From positions 124,001-188,000 of the forward strand of contig NZ_JNXE01000003.1 of assembly GCF_000716605.1 (NCBI RefSeq): a DNA stretch of 64,000 nt, written 5' to 3'. The position numbers and the translations under genes are program-made. Below are positions 1 to 9,385 of the stretch, in pieces. The notes under the pieces were generated by a model that worked only from the letters and a program-made list of their open reading frames with translations, made no database searches and was not told the origin of the DNA. Numbering within the stretch: the stretch's first letter is position 1; each line of letters starts with the position of its first letter. This stretch comes from Streptomyces sp. NRRL F-525 (lineage in GTDB: Bacteria; Actinomycetota; Actinomycetes; Streptomycetales; Streptomycetaceae).

Positions 1-658
1 CGCCGGCGGGCTGGCGGATCGACCAGAGGATCGTGTCGGCGATCTGGTCGGCGGTGAGGAGATGGCCGGGCGGCAGGCTGCCGTTGCCGTCCCAGAACGG
101 GGTCTCCACCCGGCCCGGGGCGACCAGCGTCACGCCGATGCCGAACTCCGTGACCTCGCGCCGGGTGTTCTCCGCGAGCCCGGTCATCGCCCACTTGGTC
201 GCGCCGTAGATGTTGCCGGGGGTGTGCACGAACCCCGCGACGCTGCCGATCAGCACGATCCGGCCGTGCGTCTGCTTCAGCGCGTCGACGGACGCGCGGA
301 TCAGCAGGGCGGGACCGAGGACGTTGGTCAGCACCATCTCGGTCCACCCGGCCGGGTCGCCCTCGGCGACCGAATCGTGCGTGGCGACACCGGCGTTGGC
401 GACGACCGCGTCGAGCCGCCCGAACTGTTTGAGCGTCGCCTCTACGGCGGCCTGCACCTCGCCGTACTCGGCGGCGCTCCCGGGAATGGTCAACAGGCCC
501 TCGGGGTGGCCCAGTTGGGCGGCGAAGTCGTACAGGCGCTGCTCGCTGCGGCCGGTGACGGCCACCCGGCCCCCGGCGCCGAGGAGTTGACGGGCGACGG
601 CAGCGCCGATACCGCTGCCGCCGCCGGTTATGAGCGCGACGTGAGAGTTGTCGTTCAT
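1..658 (-). CDS. SDR family oxidoreductase (3' end outside window)
   Basis: Short-chain dehydrogenase/reductase, a cytosolic NAD(P)-dependent oxidoreductase of unknown substrate. The translation from the ATG at 658 begins MNDNSHVALITGGGSGIG, so the Rossmann glycine motif TGGGSGIG is complete. It is followed by the structural NAG motif (VVANAG) and the catalytic YGATK (Tyr-x-x-x-Lys) motif. About 219 codons are visible; SDRs are usually 240-280 residues, so the C-terminal substrate loop is cut off by the window edge. It is transcribed away from the rest of the window and nothing nearby indicates the substrate. Confidence 0.9.
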   Translation of the reverse strand, partial: MNDNSHVALITGGGSGIGAAVARQLLGAGGRVAVTGRSEQRLYDFAAQLGHPEGLLTIPGSAAEYGEVQAAVEATLKQFGRLDAVVANAGVATHDSVAEGDPAGWTEMVLTNVLGPALLIRASVDALKQTHGRIVLIGSVAGFVHTPGNIYGATKWAMTGLAENTRREVTEFGIGVTLVAPGRVETPFWDGNGSLPPGHLLTADQIADTILWSIRQPAG

Positions 659-759
659 GGTGGTGGTCCCCCCGTGGGTCGGTGAACTCCGCGCAGTCGG
701 AGGGGCAGTTCATCACCTTGAGCAGGCTCGAAGTCAAGCCGCCGAGATCACGGGCCCGT

Positions 760-1692
760 TCACTCGGCCCGCACCGCCCTGTGCACGGTGTGCGTGGCGA
801 GCACGAACACGTCGGCGCGCCGGTGCACGCTCGCCGGGTCCTCCGGGTCGACGAGCCGGTCGAGGGTGGCCCGGTCGTCGGCGTCGAGGGCCTCGCCGTA
901 GGTGTCACGCACCCGGGTCAGCCAGGTCGCGGCGTAGGCGCGGACGCGGTCGGGGGCCGGGGCGGGCAGGTCGAGGAGGAAGCTGCGGCTGCCGGTGTGC
1001 TTGAGGCCGGCCGACTCCAGGAGTGCGGGCCAGTCCTCGGTCTCGGTGACGGCGCCGGGGAGGTCGGCGCGCATCTGCGCGAACCACTCGGCCTCGATCG
1101 CGTCGATCCGCGCCTCCAGGCCCGGGCGCCCGATGCCGAAGTCGCGCGGCAGGAACCGGGAGGGCAGGCCGCCCTCCATGATCGCGAGGGTGCCGCCGGG
1201 TGCGAGCCGCTCCGCGAACGCGCCGAGACCGGCCCGCTGGTCACCGAGGTGGTGCAGGCTGCGGCCGGCCCACATGAGGTCGGCCGGGTACTCCAACTGC
1301 CCCAGAACCTCGGGCAGTTCACCGGTCAGCGTGCCGAAGCGGTCGCCGAAGCCCAGCCGGTCGGCCCGGGCGTTGGCCCGTTCCAGGAGCGGCTCGGAGA
1401 AGTCCACCGCGACGACCCGGGCACCCGGGAACGTCTCCGCGAACAGACACGCGACCACCCCGGGTCCGCTGCCCACGTCGACGATCAGCCCCGGATCGGT
1501 CCGCTCCTTCGCGAGCCACGCCATCGCCCGCTCGTACAGCGGCGCGAACAGTTCCGCCTGGGTCTCCAACATCGGACCCATGACGGCCCAGTCGAGGTCG
1601 GTGTGGTCGTGGTGGTGGCGATCCCCGCCGGGCTTCTGGTCATGCCCGTGGTCGTGATCAGGCCCGTGGTCGTGCTTGTGCTCGTGCGCCAT
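760..1692 (-). CDS. class I SAM-dependent methyltransferase with His-rich N-terminus
   Basis: Predicted cytosolic SAM methyltransferase of 310 residues. The Rossmann motif I reads VDVGSGPGVVA, followed by the acidic motif II segment VVAVDFSEP. The first 30 residues hold 11 histidines mixed with Asp/Glu, like the metal-binding tails of Ni/Zn proteins. The open frame extends upstream, but the ATG at 1692 is preferred because GAGAGGGTG precedes it at good spacing and the His-rich segment begins there. The substrate is unknown. It is divergent from the PhyH-like gene at 1817, with 124 bp between them. The tail could bind metal or be incidental low complexity. Confidence 0.82.
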   Translation of the reverse strand: MAHEHKHDHGPDHDHGHDQKPGGDRHHHDHTDLDWAVMGPMLETQAELFAPLYERAMAWLAKERTDPGLIVDVGSGPGVVACLFAETFPGARVVAVDFSEPLLERANARADRLGFGDRFGTLTGELPEVLGQLEYPADLMWAGRSLHHLGDQRAGLGAFAERLAPGGTLAIMEGGLPSRFLPRDFGIGRPGLEARIDAIEAEWFAQMRADLPGAVTETEDWPALLESAGLKHTGSRSFLLDLPAPAPDRVRAYAATWLTRVRDTYGEALDADDRATLDRLVDPEDPASVHRRADVFVLATHTVHRAVRAE

Positions 1693-1816
1693 GGTGGTCA
1701 CCCTCTCGTCCGCGTGCCGCCAGCCTGCGCCGACGCACCGTCCGGCGGCCACTCGCGTTGCCGAAGCGGCAAAAAACGAGGTGCGGAACAGGGCGTCCGT
1801 CGCCGAGCATGCCCGT

Positions 1817-2602
1817 ATGGACGACACGGCCGACGTGATGGTGGAACGCTTCCTCGAAGACGGGTTCGTGAAGATCGAGGGCGCCTTCCCACCACGGGTC
1901 GCCGAGCACTGCGCGCGGCTGCTCTGGCAGGAGACGGGCTACGACCCCGACGACCCCGGCACCTGGAAGGACCCGGTGGTGTGGGTGAGCGACATGGCCC
2001 AGGGACCGTTCGCCGCCTCGGTCAACTCCCCTGCCCTGCATGAGGCGTTCGACCTCCTGGTGGGCGCCGGCCGCTGGCAGTCCCGGTACTCGGTGGGCAG
2101 TTTCCCGCTGCGCTTCCCGCACGCCACGGAGCCGGACGACGCCGGCTGGCACATCGAGGGCAGCTACGTCGCGGAGGGCGCGGAGAACGAGTGGCCGTAC
2201 GCGAACCTGGCCTCACGCGGCCGGGCCCTGCTGATGCTGATGCTCTACACCGAGGTCACCGAGGAGAACGCGCCGACCCGCATCCGGGTCGGCTCCCACC
2301 TCGACGTCCCGCGTGTCCTGGAACCGTACGGCGAGAAGGGCGCCTCGTCGCTCACCCTCGGCCCGAAGGTGGCCGAGGCATCCGCCGGGCGCCCCCTCGC
2401 GTACGCCACCGGTCAGCCCGGTGACGTCTACCTATGCCACCCCTTCCTGGTCCACGCGGCCCAGCCACATCACGGCACCCGCCCCCGCTTCATGGGCCAA
2501 CCGCCGCTGCTTCCGGCGGCCCCGTACGACCTGGACCGGTCCAACGGCAACTATTCGGTCGTGGAGTTCGCGATCCGCCAGGCCCTGTCCAACAAGGTCT
2601 GA
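1817..2602 (+). CDS. phytanoyl-CoA dioxygenase (PhyH) family protein
   Basis: Predicted Fe(II)/2-oxoglutarate-dependent oxygenase of the PhyH superfamily, 261 residues. The first metal-ligand motif is probably WHIEGSYV, giving His-x-Glu instead of the usual His-x-Asp. The distal His lies in the CHPFLVHAAQPH segment, followed by the RPRF arginine region that would hold 2-oxoglutarate. The frame is open to 1676, but the ATG at 1817 (MDDTADVMVERF) matches the usual family N-terminus. Substrate unknown; members act on acyl-CoAs, ectoine or natural-product intermediates. It converges on the GH6 cellulase gene. Confidence 0.8.
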   Translation: MDDTADVMVERFLEDGFVKIEGAFPPRVAEHCARLLWQETGYDPDDPGTWKDPVVWVSDMAQGPFAASVNSPALHEAFDLLVGAGRWQSRYSVGSFPLRFPHATEPDDAGWHIEGSYVAEGAENEWPYANLASRGRALLMLMLYTEVTEENAPTRIRVGSHLDVPRVLEPYGEKGASSLTLGPKVAEASAGRPLAYATGQPGDVYLCHPFLVHAAQPHHGTRPRFMGQPPLLPAAPYDLDRSNGNYSVVEFAIRQALSNKV

Positions 2603-2619
2603 CCCCCACGCCCCGTGTC

Positions 2620-2646
2620 TTTAGGGGCGCGGGGAACTGCGCGACC
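2620..2646 (+). repeat. dispersed intergenic element, copy 1
   Basis: Copy of an element with core AGGGGCGCGGGGAACTGCGC followed by GACC, found five times in this window. It lies between the convergent PhyH and GH6 stop codons, 33 bp past the GH6 stop. The flank to about 2660 can form a small CGGCC/GGCCG hairpin and resembles the flank of the copy at 61867. Confidence 0.9.
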
Positions 2647-2678
2647 GGCCCCCACCGGCCGTCAGTCAAAAATCAGCC

Positions 2679-4391
2679 CTACAGAGGCGGATACGCATTC
2701 GCCATCAGCTGCTGGAACTGCGCCGAGAACCAGTGCCCGGACAACGGCGCATTCGGCAACGCACCCGACAGGTTGTTCCCGTTACGCGCATTCCCCGTAT
2801 ACGTCGGGTCGCACATCCGGTCAAACCCCTTGCCCTCGTCGTTGGCGATGGCGGTGCTGGACCCGTCCGACTCCCCCGGCGGCTTCATCCACACATACGC
2901 GTCGATCCCGGCGGCAGGAGCAGCCTGCGGCCGCTCACCCAGACCCGCACCGGACTGGTTGCACCAGTTCCCGACCTGGATCCGCCGGTCGTAGCGCCCA
3001 CCGTCAACGTACGTGTCCACACTGGTGGTTGCACCCGGACCGGTCGGCCGAGCAGAACCACCCCACCCGTTCCGCGACGTGTCGATCAGCATGCCGATAC
3101 CGGAGTTGAAGCCCACGGACACCAACTCACTGCGGAACGCCTGGGCGTACGACTGCTCGTCCACGTAGCGGTTCCAGTCGACCCACTTGGACTGCCGCAC
3201 GGAGACACCGTTGACGCTGTCGTTGATGGTGAAGTTGTTCTCCTTCAGGGCGCTGTAGTTGGCCGTGTTGGTGATGAAGCCGGCCACGTCGTTCACGGTC
3301 GCGCCCTCGGCGTTCGCGGCCTGGTAGAAGAGGTTCGCGGAGGGGGCGAAGTTGTCGTCCCAGCCGAGCCAGCCGTGGTGTCCGGCGTCGATGTAGTTGT
3401 AGACGTTGGGGATCGCGCCGAGCTTGTTCAGCGCGTAGCCGACGCCCTTCACGTAGTTGCCGTTGGCGAGCATCGTGTCGCACTGCGGGGTGGCAGTGGC
3501 CTTGCTGCCGGTGTTGGTCACGAGGTTGGGCAGCGAGTCGATCTCGATCGTGGTGACGATCCGCAGCGAGGCGTACTTGCTGTCGGCGAGGATCGCGGCG
3601 ATCGGGTCGATGAACTCGGTCTCGTAGCGGCCGATCTCGGTCGGGCCGAGCTCACCGTTCGAGGCCAGGGCCGCGCAGTCGCGCCCGGGCAGGTCGTAGA
3701 CGACGAGCTGGACGACCTCTTCGCCGGTGCCCTTCTGGGCGAGCGCCGCGTCGAGGTGGGCGCGCAGGCCCATCCCGCCGTTGACGCCGTTGATGGCGGC
3801 GATGCGGTCCAGCCAGACGCCGGTGGGCTGGTTGGAGACCCGGCTGCCGCCGGTCTCGGCCGCGGCCTTCGCGGACCACTCCGGGTTCACGTACACCTTG
3901 GCGCCCGCGTACGGGTTGTCGACGCGCGTGCCGGGATCGGTACCGCCACCGCCTCCCCCACCACTGCCGTCGTCGACGTTGCAGGTCACACCGTCGAGGG
4001 TGAAGGTGGTCGGCAGCGCGTTGGTGCCGCTGTAGGAGGCGTTGAAGCCGAAGCTGACCGAACTCCCGGTCCCCAGGCTCCCGTTGTAGGTCTCGTTGGC
4101 CGCCGTGACGGCGGTCCCGCTCTGGCTGATCTTCGCGTTCCAGCCGCTGGTGATCTTCTGGTTACCGGCGTACGACCACTTCGCGGCCCAACTCGACTTG
4201 GCGGCCCCGTTGTTGGTGATCGTGACGGCGGCGGTGAAGCCGGTGTCCCACTGGTTCTGCACCTTGTAGTCGACGCTGCACGGGATCGCGGCGATGCCGG
4301 TCTCCGCCGAGGGTGCGGCGGCGACCGCCGTCCCCGAGGCCCCGGCGACGAGCACCAAGGCAGCGAGCAACGCTGTTCTGGTACGGCTCAT
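2679..4391 (-). CDS. secreted GH6 exocellulase (cellobiohydrolase) with N-terminal CBM2
   Basis: Secreted cellulose 1,4-beta-cellobiosidase acting from non-reducing chain ends. The 570-residue protein has a signal peptide (about 1-36, hydrophobic LLAALVLVAG), a CBM2 (about 38-138, Cys38 and Cys137 bracketing it, conserved W49, W68 and W84), a Gly-rich linker (139-155) and a GH6 domain (156-570). The GH6 signature VVYDLPGRDC is at 230-239. EIDSLPN replaces the EPD-type motif of GH6 endoglucanases, as in bacterial Cel6B-type exocellulases. ATG 4391 is chosen because the signal peptide starts there. It lies 65 bp downstream of the GH5 gene on the same strand, probably co-transcribed and under the CebR-like site at 5986. 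Confidence 0.94.
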   Translation of the reverse strand: MSRTRTALLAALVLVAGASGTAVAAAPSAETGIAAIPCSVDYKVQNQWDTGFTAAVTITNNGAAKSSWAAKWSYAGNQKITSGWNAKISQSGTAVTAANETYNGSLGTGSSVSFGFNASYSGTNALPTTFTLDGVTCNVDDGSGGGGGGGTDPGTRVDNPYAGAKVYVNPEWSAKAAAETGGSRVSNQPTGVWLDRIAAINGVNGGMGLRAHLDAALAQKGTGEEVVQLVVYDLPGRDCAALASNGELGPTEIGRYETEFIDPIAAILADSKYASLRIVTTIEIDSLPNLVTNTGSKATATPQCDTMLANGNYVKGVGYALNKLGAIPNVYNYIDAGHHGWLGWDDNFAPSANLFYQAANAEGATVNDVAGFITNTANYSALKENNFTINDSVNGVSVRQSKWVDWNRYVDEQSYAQAFRSELVSVGFNSGIGMLIDTSRNGWGGSARPTGPGATTSVDTYVDGGRYDRRIQVGNWCNQSGAGLGERPQAAPAAGIDAYVWMKPPGESDGSSTAIANDEGKGFDRMCDPTYTGNARNGNNLSGALPNAPLSGHWFSAQFQQLMANAYPPL

Positions 4392-4456
4392 GAGTGCGGG
4401 TTTCCTTGTCTGTGAAGGAAGGTGGTTGCGGGTGCTGTTGGATCGGTCCAGGGCGC

Positions 4457-5938
4457 CTATCCGTTGAGGGCGCGCAGATGGTCGCGCAGCCCGATGCCGT
4501 ACGCGGTGGGCGTACCGGCGTAGTCGGAGATCAGTGACGGACCCGCGGAACAGTCCCAGGTGTTCCAGGTCCAGCCGAGATACGAGAGCCCGCGGTCGTC
4601 GAACCACTTCATGACCTGGTCGACGAAGGCGTGCGAGCAGGTGTTCTCGCCGATCTCCCCTGCCACCAGCGGCACTTGGGCCGCGACGGGGGCGAGTGTG
4701 GAGTTCCAGCAGCTCTCGGTCGCGCAGGTGTTGAAGTTGTACACGTGGTACGCGGCGACGAGATTGCCGGTCGGATCGGTGGGCTTGTAGGCCAGCCACT
4801 GGCTCAGGTCGTTCGAGTACGCGAGCCCGCCGGCCATGATCACGTTCGTGGCGCCGGTGGACCGTACGGCGTCGACGAGATCCTGCATACCGGCGACCTC
4901 GTACCCGATGCCGGGGCAGGTGCCGCCGTCGCGCCAGCACTGCCACGCCTGGGTGGTCGTGGAGGTGGCGCGGTCCGGGAAGGGCTCGTTGAACAGGTCG
5001 AACGCGACGGCCTGGTCACCCTTGAAGGTGCTGGCGACCGAGGACCAGAACGACGGGGTGTACTGCGCGTCCGGCATCGGCTTCTGGCAGGTGGCGTGCA
5101 CGTCGGAGCAGCCCGTCGAGTTGCCGGTGTACTGGCCGTAGGTCCAGTGCAGTTCGACGATCGGGGTCATGCCGTGCGCCTCGACCTTCGCCACCAGGTC
5201 CTTGACGGCGGCGATGTAGTTGGCGCCCGCGTACTCGGGCTTGATGTTCGAAAGCCCCAGCCAGCACTCCTCGTTGAGCGGAATGCGGACCGTGTTCGCC
5301 TTCCAGTCGGCGATCGCCGCGACGGCCGCGTCGTCCACGGGGCCGTCCCAAATGCCGTAGCCCTGCACGCACATGAACTCGCCGCCGGACCGATTGACGC
5401 CGAGCAGACGGCGGTTGGTGCCGTCGGCGTCCACGAGCTTGTTCCCGGAGACGTGCAGTGCGGGTGCGGTGCCGCCGGTCGGCGGTGAGGTCGGAGGCGG
5501 CGACGTGGGCGGTGTCGGCTCCGAATCGACGTTGCAGGTCGTCCCGTTGAGCTTGAACGCGGACGGTACGGCGTTGCTCCCCGACCAGTTGGCGAGGAAC
5601 CCGGCGCTGACGCTCGCGCCGGTGCCGAGCGCGCCGTTCCAGCTCTCGTTGGTCGCGGTGACCGTCGTGCCGGACTGGGACCACTTGGCGTTCCAGCCCT
5701 GGGTGACCTTCTGGCCGCTGGCGAAGTCGAAGCTCAGGCTCCAACTGCTCACCGGTGCCATGTTGTTGGTGATCCGCACTGAACCCTGGAAGCCGGTGTC
5801 CCACTGGCTGGTGACCGAGTACTCCACCGTGCACGCGGGAGTGGCACCGGACGCCGTGACGACCGGAACGACCAATGCCCCGACAAGGGCGGTCGCGCCG
5901 GCGACGGCTAAAAGCATTGAACGCGGGGGGTGTCGCAT
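4457..5938 (-). CDS. secreted GH5 endoglucanase with N-terminal CBM2
   Basis: Secreted endo-beta-1,4-glucanase, 493 residues. Order: signal peptide (1 to about 31), CBM2 (about 35-136, Cys36 and Cys135), Pro/Thr/Ser linker (139-157), GH5 catalytic domain (about 160-493). The acid/base Glu is E318 in DLFNEPF and the nucleophile is E428 in VAGEIGEN. It is the first gene of a likely two-gene unit with the GH6 exocellulase and diverges from the GH48 gene across a 277-bp control region. A degenerate CebR-type operator sits 48-61 bp upstream of the start, suggesting cellobiose-responsive control. Endo activity complements the GH6 and GH48 exoenzymes. Confidence 0.94.
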   Translation of the reverse strand: MRHPPRSMLLAVAGATALVGALVVPVVTASGATPACTVEYSVTSQWDTGFQGSVRITNNMAPVSSWSLSFDFASGQKVTQGWNAKWSQSGTTVTATNESWNGALGTGASVSAGFLANWSGSNAVPSAFKLNGTTCNVDSEPTPPTSPPPTSPPTGGTAPALHVSGNKLVDADGTNRRLLGVNRSGGEFMCVQGYGIWDGPVDDAAVAAIADWKANTVRIPLNEECWLGLSNIKPEYAGANYIAAVKDLVAKVEAHGMTPIVELHWTYGQYTGNSTGCSDVHATCQKPMPDAQYTPSFWSSVASTFKGDQAVAFDLFNEPFPDRATSTTTQAWQCWRDGGTCPGIGYEVAGMQDLVDAVRSTGATNVIMAGGLAYSNDLSQWLAYKPTDPTGNLVAAYHVYNFNTCATESCWNSTLAPVAAQVPLVAGEIGENTCSHAFVDQVMKWFDDRGLSYLGWTWNTWDCSAGPSLISDYAGTPTAYGIGLRDHLRALNG

Positions 5939-5985
5939 GAGCGACTCCTTGCAGCTCGGGCACGTCGCACGGACGCGTCGACTGA

Positions 5986-5999
5986 CGGAATCGCTCCCA
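5986..5999 (-). promoter_or_regulatory. degenerate CebR-like operator
   Basis: The minus strand reads TGGGAGCGATTCCG. The left half TGGGAGCG matches the known Streptomyces CebR box TGGGAGCGCTCCCA and the right half is degenerate. It lies 48 bp upstream of the GH5 start, the right place to repress the GH5-GH6 unit. Binding is inferred. Confidence 0.6.
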
Positions 6000-6083
6000 C
6001 TGGTGTCCAGGAAGGTAGCGCCAAGTGACGGTAAAGGACAGGGGAGTCACAGACTTTCGCTGACTTTCCCTCAACCCGGGCCC

Positions 6084-6099
6084 GTCGAATCTTTTCGAC
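6084..6099. promoter_or_regulatory. 16-bp inverted repeat in the GH5/GH48 divergent region
   Basis: GTCGAA-TCTT-TTCGAC is a perfect 6+6 inverted repeat with a 4-bp centre, AT-rich for this genome. It sits upstream of the putative GH48 -35 element. It could be a second operator or an activator site in addition to CebR. No regulator is identified. Confidence 0.4.
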
Positions 6100-6111
6100 T
6101 CCGTAAGCACC

Positions 6112-6140
6112 TTGACGGCTCACACCCCCGTCCCCACGAT
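6112..6140 (+). promoter_or_regulatory. putative GH48 promoter
   Basis: TTGACG at 6112-6117 and CACGAT at 6135-6140, separated by 17 bp, resemble a housekeeping-type -35/-10 pair. The CebR box begins on the last base of the -10, so a bound repressor would cover the start-site region. Confidence 0.45.
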
Positions 6141-6153
6141 GGGAGCGCTCCCA
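6140..6153. promoter_or_regulatory. perfect CebR operator
   Basis: TGGGAGCGCTCCCA is a perfect 14-bp palindrome identical to the established binding site of CebR, the LacI-family cellobiose/cello-oligosaccharide repressor of Streptomyces cellulase and uptake genes. It is 62 bp upstream of the GH48 ATG and may also affect the divergent GH5-GH6 unit. Confidence 0.88.
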
Positions 6154-6215
6154 CTGGTTCAAGGCTTGTTGCTGCTCCGCCCCCACCCCTCCGAGCCGCA
6201 AGGAGGAACCAGCAC

Positions 6216-9134
6216 ATGCACCCCAGAAGGAGACGCCGTTTGACGCGGCGACTGTGGACCGCTGTCGTGGCGGCCCTCGCACTTCCCGTCTCGATGCTCG
6301 CGACGGGCACAACTCCCGCTCAGGCGGCGACAGTTCAGTGCAGCGTGGACTACAAGACGAACGACTGGGGCTCCGGCTTCACCGCGGATCTGACCCTCAC
6401 CAACCGGGGTACGGACGCGATCAACGGCTGGACCCTGACGTACGCCTACGCCGGCAACCAGAAGCTCAGCAACGGCTGGAACGGCACCTGGTCCCAGTCC
6501 GGTTCCACGATCTCGGTGACGAACGCGTCGTACAACGGGACGATCGCCGCGGGCGCGGCCGTCTCGACCGGCGCGCAGTTCAGCTACAGCGGCACCAACG
6601 CCGCGCCCACCTCGTTCGCGGTCAACGGCACGACCTGCGCCGGCGCGCACCAGCCGCCGATCACCGTGCTGACCAGCCCGAGCGCGGGCGCGATCTACAC
6701 GCAGGGGGCCGCGGTCCCGCTCGCGGCGACCGCGGCGGCAGCCGACAACGCGACGATCAGCAAGGTGGAGTTCTACGACGACACCACGCTGCTCGGCACG
6801 GACACGAGCTCGCCGTACTCCCTTTCGGCCTCTGGGTTGACCGTGGGCAGTCACTCACTGGTGGCGAAGGCCTACGACAGTCTGGGCGCGTCCGGGGAGT
6901 CGACCCCGGTCGGCATCACGGTGGCGTCGGGGCCCGCGGTGGTGGCCTCACCGGCCCAACTCGGCGTCCAGCAGGGCAAGACGGGCACCTACGCGGTGTC
7001 GCTGTCCTCGCAGCCGGCGTCGAACGTGACGGTGACGACGGCTCGCGCGAGCGGCAACACGGGGCTGTCGGTCACCGGCGGCGCGTCGCTCACCTTCACG
7101 CCGTCGAACTGGAACACCGCGCAGACGGTGACCCTCACGGCCGACGCGTCGGGCACCGGTTCGGCGTCCTTCGAGTCGACGGCGACAGGGTTCACCAAGG
7201 CGACGGTCACGGTGACGGAGCTGGCGGCGGCGAACGCGTACGACGCCCGCTTCCTGGACCTGTACGGCAAGATCACCAACCCGGCGAACGGCTACTTCTC
7301 GCCCCAGGGCATCCCCTACCACTCGGTGGAGACCCTGATCGTCGAGGCGCCGGACCAGGGGCACGAGACCACGTCGGAGGCGTACAGCTATCTGCTGTGG
7401 CTGCAGGCGATGTACGGCAAGGTGACCGGCGACTGGTCCAAGTTCAACGGTGCCTGGGCTCTCATGGAGAAGTACATGATCCCGACCCACGCCGACCAGC
7501 CGACCAACTCCTTCTACAACGCCTCGAAGCCGGCGACCTACGCGCCCGAGCTGGACACCCCGAACGAGTATCCGGCGAAGCTCGACACCTCGGTGCCGGT
7601 GGGATCGGATCCGATCGCCGGTGAACTGAAAACTGCATACGGTACGGACGATGTCTACGGTATGCACTGGCTGGAGGACGTCGACAACACCTACGGCTAC
7701 GGTGACACGCCGGGCGGCGGGTGCGAGGCGGGGCCGACGGCGAGCGGGCCGTCGTACATCAACACCTTCCAGCGCGGACCGCAGGAGTCGGTGTGGGAGA
7801 CGGTGCCGCAGCCGACCTGCGACGCCTTCAAGTACGGCGGTACGAACGGGTACTTGGACCTCTTCACCGGTGACTCCTCGTACGCCAAGCAGTGGAAGTA
7901 CACCGACGCGCCGGACGCCGACGCGCGGGCCGTGCAGGCCGCGTACTGGGCCGACGTGTGGGCGAAGGAGCAGGGCAAGGGCTCCGACGTCTCCACGACC
8001 GTCGGCAAGGCGGCGAAGATGGGCGACTATCTGCGCTACGCCATGTACGACAAGTACTTCAAGAAAATCGGCAACTGCGTCGGCCCGTCCACCTGCCCGG
8101 CCGGGACCGGCAAGGACGCGTCGGACTATCTGCTGTCCTGGTACTACGCGTGGGGCGGCGCCAATGACACCAGTGCGGGGTGGGCCTGGCGTATCGGGTC
8201 CAGCCATGTGCACGGGGGTTATCAAAACCCTCTGGCAGCTTATGCGTTGAGCTCGTATGCCGATCTGAAGCCCAAGTCCACTACAGGCGCGGCGGATTGG
8301 GGTACCTCGCTGTCGCGGCAGCTGGAGTTCTACCGCTGGCTGCAGTCGAGTGAGGGAGCCATCGCCGGTGGGGCGACGAACAGTTGGCAGGGTCGGTACG
8401 CGAGTCCGCCGGCCGGGACGTCGACGTTCTACGGCATGTACTACGACCAGCAGCCCGTGTATCACGACCCGCCGTCCAATCAGTGGTTCGGGTTCCAGGC
8501 GTGGTCGATGGAGCGGGTCGCCGAGTACTACCAGCAGACGGGGAACGCGAGCGCGAAGGCGGTTCTCGACAAGTGGGTGGCCTGGGCGTTGTCCAAGACC
8601 ACAGTCAATCCGGACGGGACGTATCTGATTCCCTCGACGTTGCAGTGGTCGGGGCAGCCGGACACGTGGAACGCGTCAAGTCCCGGGGCCAATGCGGGAC
8701 TTCATGTCACCGTGGCCGACTACACCAATGACGTGGGTGTGGCTGCCGCGTATGCCAAGACGCTGACGTACTACGGCGCGAAGTCCGGTAACGCGGCGGC
8801 GAAGACGACCGCGAAGGCGCTGCTCGACGGGATGTGGGGCAACTACCAGGACAGTCTGGGGGTTGCCGTTCCGGAGACTCGCGCGGACTACAACCGGTTC
8901 GACGACAGTGTGTATGTGCCGAGTGGGTTCAGCGGGACGATGCCGAACGGGGACGCGGTCAACTCCGCTTCTACGTTTGCCTCGTTGAGGTCGTTCTACA
9001 AGAACGATCCGGCTTGGTCGAAGATCCAGAGTTATCTGGCGGGTGGGGCTGCGCCTGTCTTCACGTATCACCGGTTCTGGGCTCAGGCGGATGTCGCCTT
9101 GGCCATGGGGTCGTATGCGGAGCTTCTCGAATAG
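6216..9134 (+). CDS. secreted GH48 reducing-end exocellulase with N-terminal CBM2
   Basis: Processive exocellulase releasing cellobiose from reducing ends, 972 residues. Order: Arg-rich signal peptide (1-38, ending AQAA), CBM2 (about 40-141), an Ig-like domain (about 148-236), a second beta-rich spacer (about 240-336), then GH48 (about 338-972). The block GHETTSEA at 382-389 holds the Glu residues of the proposed catalytic acid. The ATG at 6216 has a near-consensus ribosome site, AAGGAGGAACC; the open frame upstream of it is not coding. A CebR box lies 62 bp upstream. From about 8200 onward many codons end in G or T, less biased than the first half. Confidence 0.95.
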   Translation: MHPRRRRRLTRRLWTAVVAALALPVSMLATGTTPAQAATVQCSVDYKTNDWGSGFTADLTLTNRGTDAINGWTLTYAYAGNQKLSNGWNGTWSQSGSTISVTNASYNGTIAAGAAVSTGAQFSYSGTNAAPTSFAVNGTTCAGAHQPPITVLTSPSAGAIYTQGAAVPLAATAAAADNATISKVEFYDDTTLLGTDTSSPYSLSASGLTVGSHSLVAKAYDSLGASGESTPVGITVASGPAVVASPAQLGVQQGKTGTYAVSLSSQPASNVTVTTARASGNTGLSVTGGASLTFTPSNWNTAQTVTLTADASGTGSASFESTATGFTKATVTVTELAAANAYDARFLDLYGKITNPANGYFSPQGIPYHSVETLIVEAPDQGHETTSEAYSYLLWLQAMYGKVTGDWSKFNGAWALMEKYMIPTHADQPTNSFYNASKPATYAPELDTPNEYPAKLDTSVPVGSDPIAGELKTAYGTDDVYGMHWLEDVDNTYGYGDTPGGGCEAGPTASGPSYINTFQRGPQESVWETVPQPTCDAFKYGGTNGYLDLFTGDSSYAKQWKYTDAPDADARAVQAAYWADVWAKEQGKGSDVSTTVGKAAKMGDYLRYAMYDKYFKKIGNCVGPSTCPAGTGKDASDYLLSWYYAWGGANDTSAGWAWRIGSSHVHGGYQNPLAAYALSSYADLKPKSTTGAADWGTSLSRQLEFYRWLQSSEGAIAGGATNSWQGRYASPPAGTSTFYGMYYDQQPVYHDPPSNQWFGFQAWSMERVAEYYQQTGNASAKAVLDKWVAWALSKTTVNPDGTYLIPSTLQWSGQPDTWNASSPGANAGLHVTVADYTNDVGVAAAYAKTLTYYGAKSGNAAAKTTAKALLDGMWGNYQDSLGVAVPETRADYNRFDDSVYVPSGFSGTMPNGDAVNSASTFASLRSFYKNDPAWSKIQSYLAGGAAPVFTYHRFWAQADVALAMGSYAELLE

Positions 9135-9191
9135 CCCCGCCGGGTGCTCCGCGGGTTGGGTCGTTCTTTGACTGCGGGGCCGTTGTGGCTG

Positions 9192-9219
9192 GTCGCGCAG
9201 TTCCCCGCGCCCCTAAAAG
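9192..9219 (-). repeat. dispersed intergenic element, copy 2
   Basis: Reverse-orientation copy of the element at 2620, extended by an AAAA run. It lies 57 bp downstream of the GH48 stop in the 251-bp GH48-GH74 gap. No CebR box is visible in the rest of that gap. Confidence 0.9.
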
Positions 9220-9385
9220 CAAAAGACAGGGCGTTGGACAGCGGCGTTTCTCGGAGAGTGCCCCGAAGTTCCGTGTGCGTGGCCCCGTCACCTGACGGCG
9301 GGGCCTACCGGCCGGGCGGCCCCCACCCGCACTGGGGGTCGCCCGGCGCTCGTGTCTTGAATCCCTCTTCGTGAGAGGACCTCCC

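Noticed and set aside
2679..4946. GH6 gene starting at 4946
   Set aside because: The extra 185 residues are antisense-type Arg-rich sequence overlapping the GH5 gene; the signal peptide starts at 4391.
9192..9219. Dispersed element as an intrinsic terminator
   Set aside because: Only a weak CGCG/CGCG pairing is possible, and the flanking run in transcript direction is A rather than U, so I call it a repeat and leave function open.
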